Positions 62,310 to 64,000 of a DNA stretch of 64,000 nucleotides are shown piece after piece. This DNA comes from Siphonodentalium dalli. Taxonomy: Eukaryota; Mollusca; Scaphopoda; Gadilida; Siphonodentaliidae. Location of the stretch: positions 122,190,126-122,254,125 of the forward strand of contig CP136069.1 of the NCBI GenBank assembly GCA_032622095.1. The letters run 5' to 3'. The notes under the pieces are model-generated. The model made no database searches, had not been told where the DNA came from, and worked only from the letters and a program-made list of their open reading frames with translations. A program made the translations under genes and the position numbers. How positions within the stretch are numbered: the first letter of the stretch is position 1; each line of letters begins with the position of its first letter.

Positions 62310-62590
62310 CTTTGTTTTCCTAATGGGGAACTAAATTGATCTCGATTCTTGGGTTGACAGCATCTGGATCTTGTCATGATTCCTCTGTCTGGTGTGTTCA
62401 TTGTGTTGGTTGTTATGTTTTCACCACCATTGGCAGTCAAAGGGTTAATTATTTTGGAACATTTTCTCTTTAATTGTGTAGCTGGTGAATTTTTCTGTTT
62501 AGAACTTAACTGATGTCCAGGTTTAAAACCAACTTTATTACTGAATCTGAATCGACCAGTGTATGTCCTCTCTGTGCTCATTTTGCCCAT
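62310..62590 (-). CDS. Mutator-like transposase, exon 1 (N-terminus)
   Basis: The chosen start MGKMSTERTYTGRFRFSNKV (62588-62590) precedes a basic, low-complexity N-terminus, as usual for the family. An upstream in-frame Met at 62629 would add 13 residues. The exon ends with GGAAAACAAAG|GTATGTG (phase 2). Joined to 61782 it reads LGKQ-R-YGSQRIPLSTW without a stop, and 281 + 1771 nt make exactly 684 codons. The exon contains a TTAACCCTTTGACTGCC word on the coding strand (encoding INPLTA), which looks like the end of a TTAA-type MITE. Confidence 0.75.
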
Positions 62591-63510
62591 TTTGTCCAGA
62601 AATGATGAATCACATAGTAAGAAATCCAACCTTTTTCCATGAAATGTATGAACTTTATATCAACTAAAGGTAACTAGGTTCTGAGGGTATATGAAATGCT
62701 TTGTGTGTGTGTCGGAATCAAATGTTAGTTCTGGGCACAATTAATAGAATTGTTTATATTAACTCTGTGCCTACTGCCGAATTTCCCAATAAATTTTAAG
62801 TGTCAAACAAACTTATCAAATTATCAGATTCTGTGTATAGATAAAGCATTGGTTTTCATTGTAACTTTGCAGGTGAAGATGTGCTGCAACAGAAACTATT
62901 GAGTCTCAGAGTTTTAAAGTGACACAGTGAACTGAATTCACCTCTTTACTGAGGCAGCCTCAGCTGAATTATCCATTTTCTGGAATTGGTGGTCAATGGT
63001 TAACGAATGCTCATACCGGAAAGGTTGGATTCCTCATTGTGATAATTATGCGTATACATATGCCTATATAACTGATCTTTTTCCAATGATGCTGTTCAGA
63101 TTATATACATAAATGACAGTTATATGCAAAATTTACAAAATGTTTTTGTGTTAATATTCTTCAAAAACCAAAGGGTTAACATTTATGGCTGCAATAGGGT
63201 TAATGTTGACTTCCCAACTTGTATTAACATGTAATTCACATAAACATATATCAGTTGACCTGAAATAATGGACTATTGAGTTTCCTGTCCCCTTAGTAGC
63301 TAGAGACGCTGAATAATTTGAACGCGTCATGTCTGGGATCAGACGATTCAACCCTGGTTTATTTTGAATACGGGTATGTCACTTCATTGTAAATAATTCA
63401 ACACAGATTGATGGATGAAAATTGATATATATTTTAATAAGAAGGAAATGTTCATAGCAAAACATCAGTAAAAAATTGGGTTGATTTCTCTTGATCTTCA
63501 GTGAGCTATA
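62591..63510. promoter_or_regulatory. Upstream region of the transposase gene, right side of the element
   Basis: This is 920 bp between the transposase start and the right terminal repeat. No open frame is supported. It must hold the transposase promoter unless the right repeat supplies it. It contains GGGTTAA at 63173 and 63197, and 'ggaaaggttggattcct' at 63014 that repeats, inverted, a word just upstream of the start codon (62620-62637). Confidence 0.4.
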
Positions 63511-63961
63511 GGTTACACACAACTAATTCAATAGAGTTATGCTTCCTGAAATTGTGTAGGGAAACTAGAATCAGATAAAAATCATCCCATGGCCACTGAT
63601 TGGTGCATTATGTTGACAATATAAATACATAAATAAATAATAGAATTAAGCTGCTGTACAAAAAAATGCATGGTGTTTGGGGGCCTGCTGAATATTGTGT
63701 CCATTTGACCACAAGTAGAAATTTGTGGTAGTGTGTTTTTTATAGCTGTGAATTTACTGCGAACCTTCGGTAGTCAGGGAAGCGGTGAAATTTGAATGGG
63801 AAAAAATACCGAAACCTGTCCGTTTCATGGTATGAATTTATCAGGCTTGAGACCCACTTCATGCTCAGTATGAGGTTTTGGTGAAAATAGGTCCAGTTTC
63901 AGCACAAATGATACAAACGTTAGTATTGTCGCCTATGGGAAATAATTAGTTGTGTGTAACC
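63511..63961 (+). repeat. Right 451-bp terminal direct repeat
   Basis: Same sequence and length as 59032-59482. It is followed by the target duplication AACT and then by 35 bp of flanking sequence to the window end. Confidence 0.95.
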
Positions 63962-64000
63962 AACTGTCATTCAGCGATGAAAGGAAAGCAACTCTATTTT

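Larger units (their letters stand above)
59032..63961. mobile_element. 4.93-kb DNA transposon: Mutator-like transposase plus I-PpoI-like nuclease between 451-bp terminal direct repeats
   Basis: The element is bounded by identical 451-bp direct repeats (59032-59482 and 63511-63961) and flanked by the 4-bp duplication AACT (59028-59031 and 63962-63965). Neither repeat alone has a target duplication, which shows that the whole 4,930 bp moved as one unit. Each repeat begins GGTTACACACAACTAATT and ends with its reverse complement. Just inside, the internal segment begins TATAGCT and ends AGCTATA. It carries two convergent genes, a His-Me finger nuclease (plus) and a two-exon DDE transposase (minus), whose stops are 43 bp apart. 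No RT, gag, primer-binding site or polypurine tract is present, so despite LTR-like ends it is not a retrotransposon. Intact frames and identical repeats indicate recent insertion. Confidence 0.85.

Noticed and set aside
59032-63961. LTR retrotransposon
   Set aside because: Direct repeats and a 4-bp duplication fit, but termini are GG...CC, there is no RT, gag, primer-binding site or polypurine tract, and the genes are a DDE transposase and a nuclease.

Overview
This window looks like part of an animal nuclear genome, most probably a marine invertebrate and perhaps a mollusc. The reasons are low gene density, AT-rich sequence, spliced genes with GT/AG introns, several decayed LINE families of L1/Tx1-like and CR1/Jockey-like type, tRNA-headed SINE-like repeats, long (TC/GA)n tracts, many hairpin MITEs and tandem arrays. 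There is one 100-N assembly gap. Most of the 64 kb is repeat. I could not run any search, so family names rest on motifs read by eye.

Layout. 1-1440 is a ~142-bp satellite array. 1441-10890 is intergenic, with a (TC)n tract, a SINE-like piece and small tandem repeats. 10890-14380 holds a CR1/Jockey-like LINE tail, a TTAA-flanked MITE, a small hairpin MITE and the 3' part of a second LINE on the minus strand. 16371-25775 is framed by long inverted repeats with ~190-bp tandem repeats just inside them and a mutated LINE ORF2 in the middle; it may be one large foldback-type element. 28461-37216 on the minus strand holds a three-exon gene that I assembled by splice sites. It predicts a 226-aa secreted protein with a signal peptide, a PAN/apple-like segment and a C-type lectin-like domain. 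Its first intron contains a TTAA-flanked double-hairpin MITE and a complex tandem array. 39860-41390 is a decayed Jockey-type LINE. 42061-42306 is a 246-bp palindromic element. 42720-47010 contains inverted copies of a ~690-bp repeat. 47350-47681 is a 41-bp array with 123-bp higher-order structure. 49880-51771 holds repeat fragments and a SINE. 55445-55834 is a second double-hairpin MITE.

The most interesting object is at the right edge, 59032-63961 (4,930 bp). It starts and ends with 451-bp direct repeats that I read as identical. Each repeat has 18-bp inverted ends (GGTTACACACAACTAATT). The whole is flanked by the 4-bp duplication AACT. Inside are two convergent, apparently intact genes. 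One is a 129-aa His-Me finger nuclease on the plus strand whose key residues have the same spacing as in I-PpoI. The other is a two-exon 683-aa Mutator-like DDE transposase on the minus strand. There is no reverse transcriptase, primer-binding site or polypurine tract. This looks like a young, probably autonomous DNA transposon that couples a DDE transposase with a homing-type nuclease inside LTR-like direct repeats.
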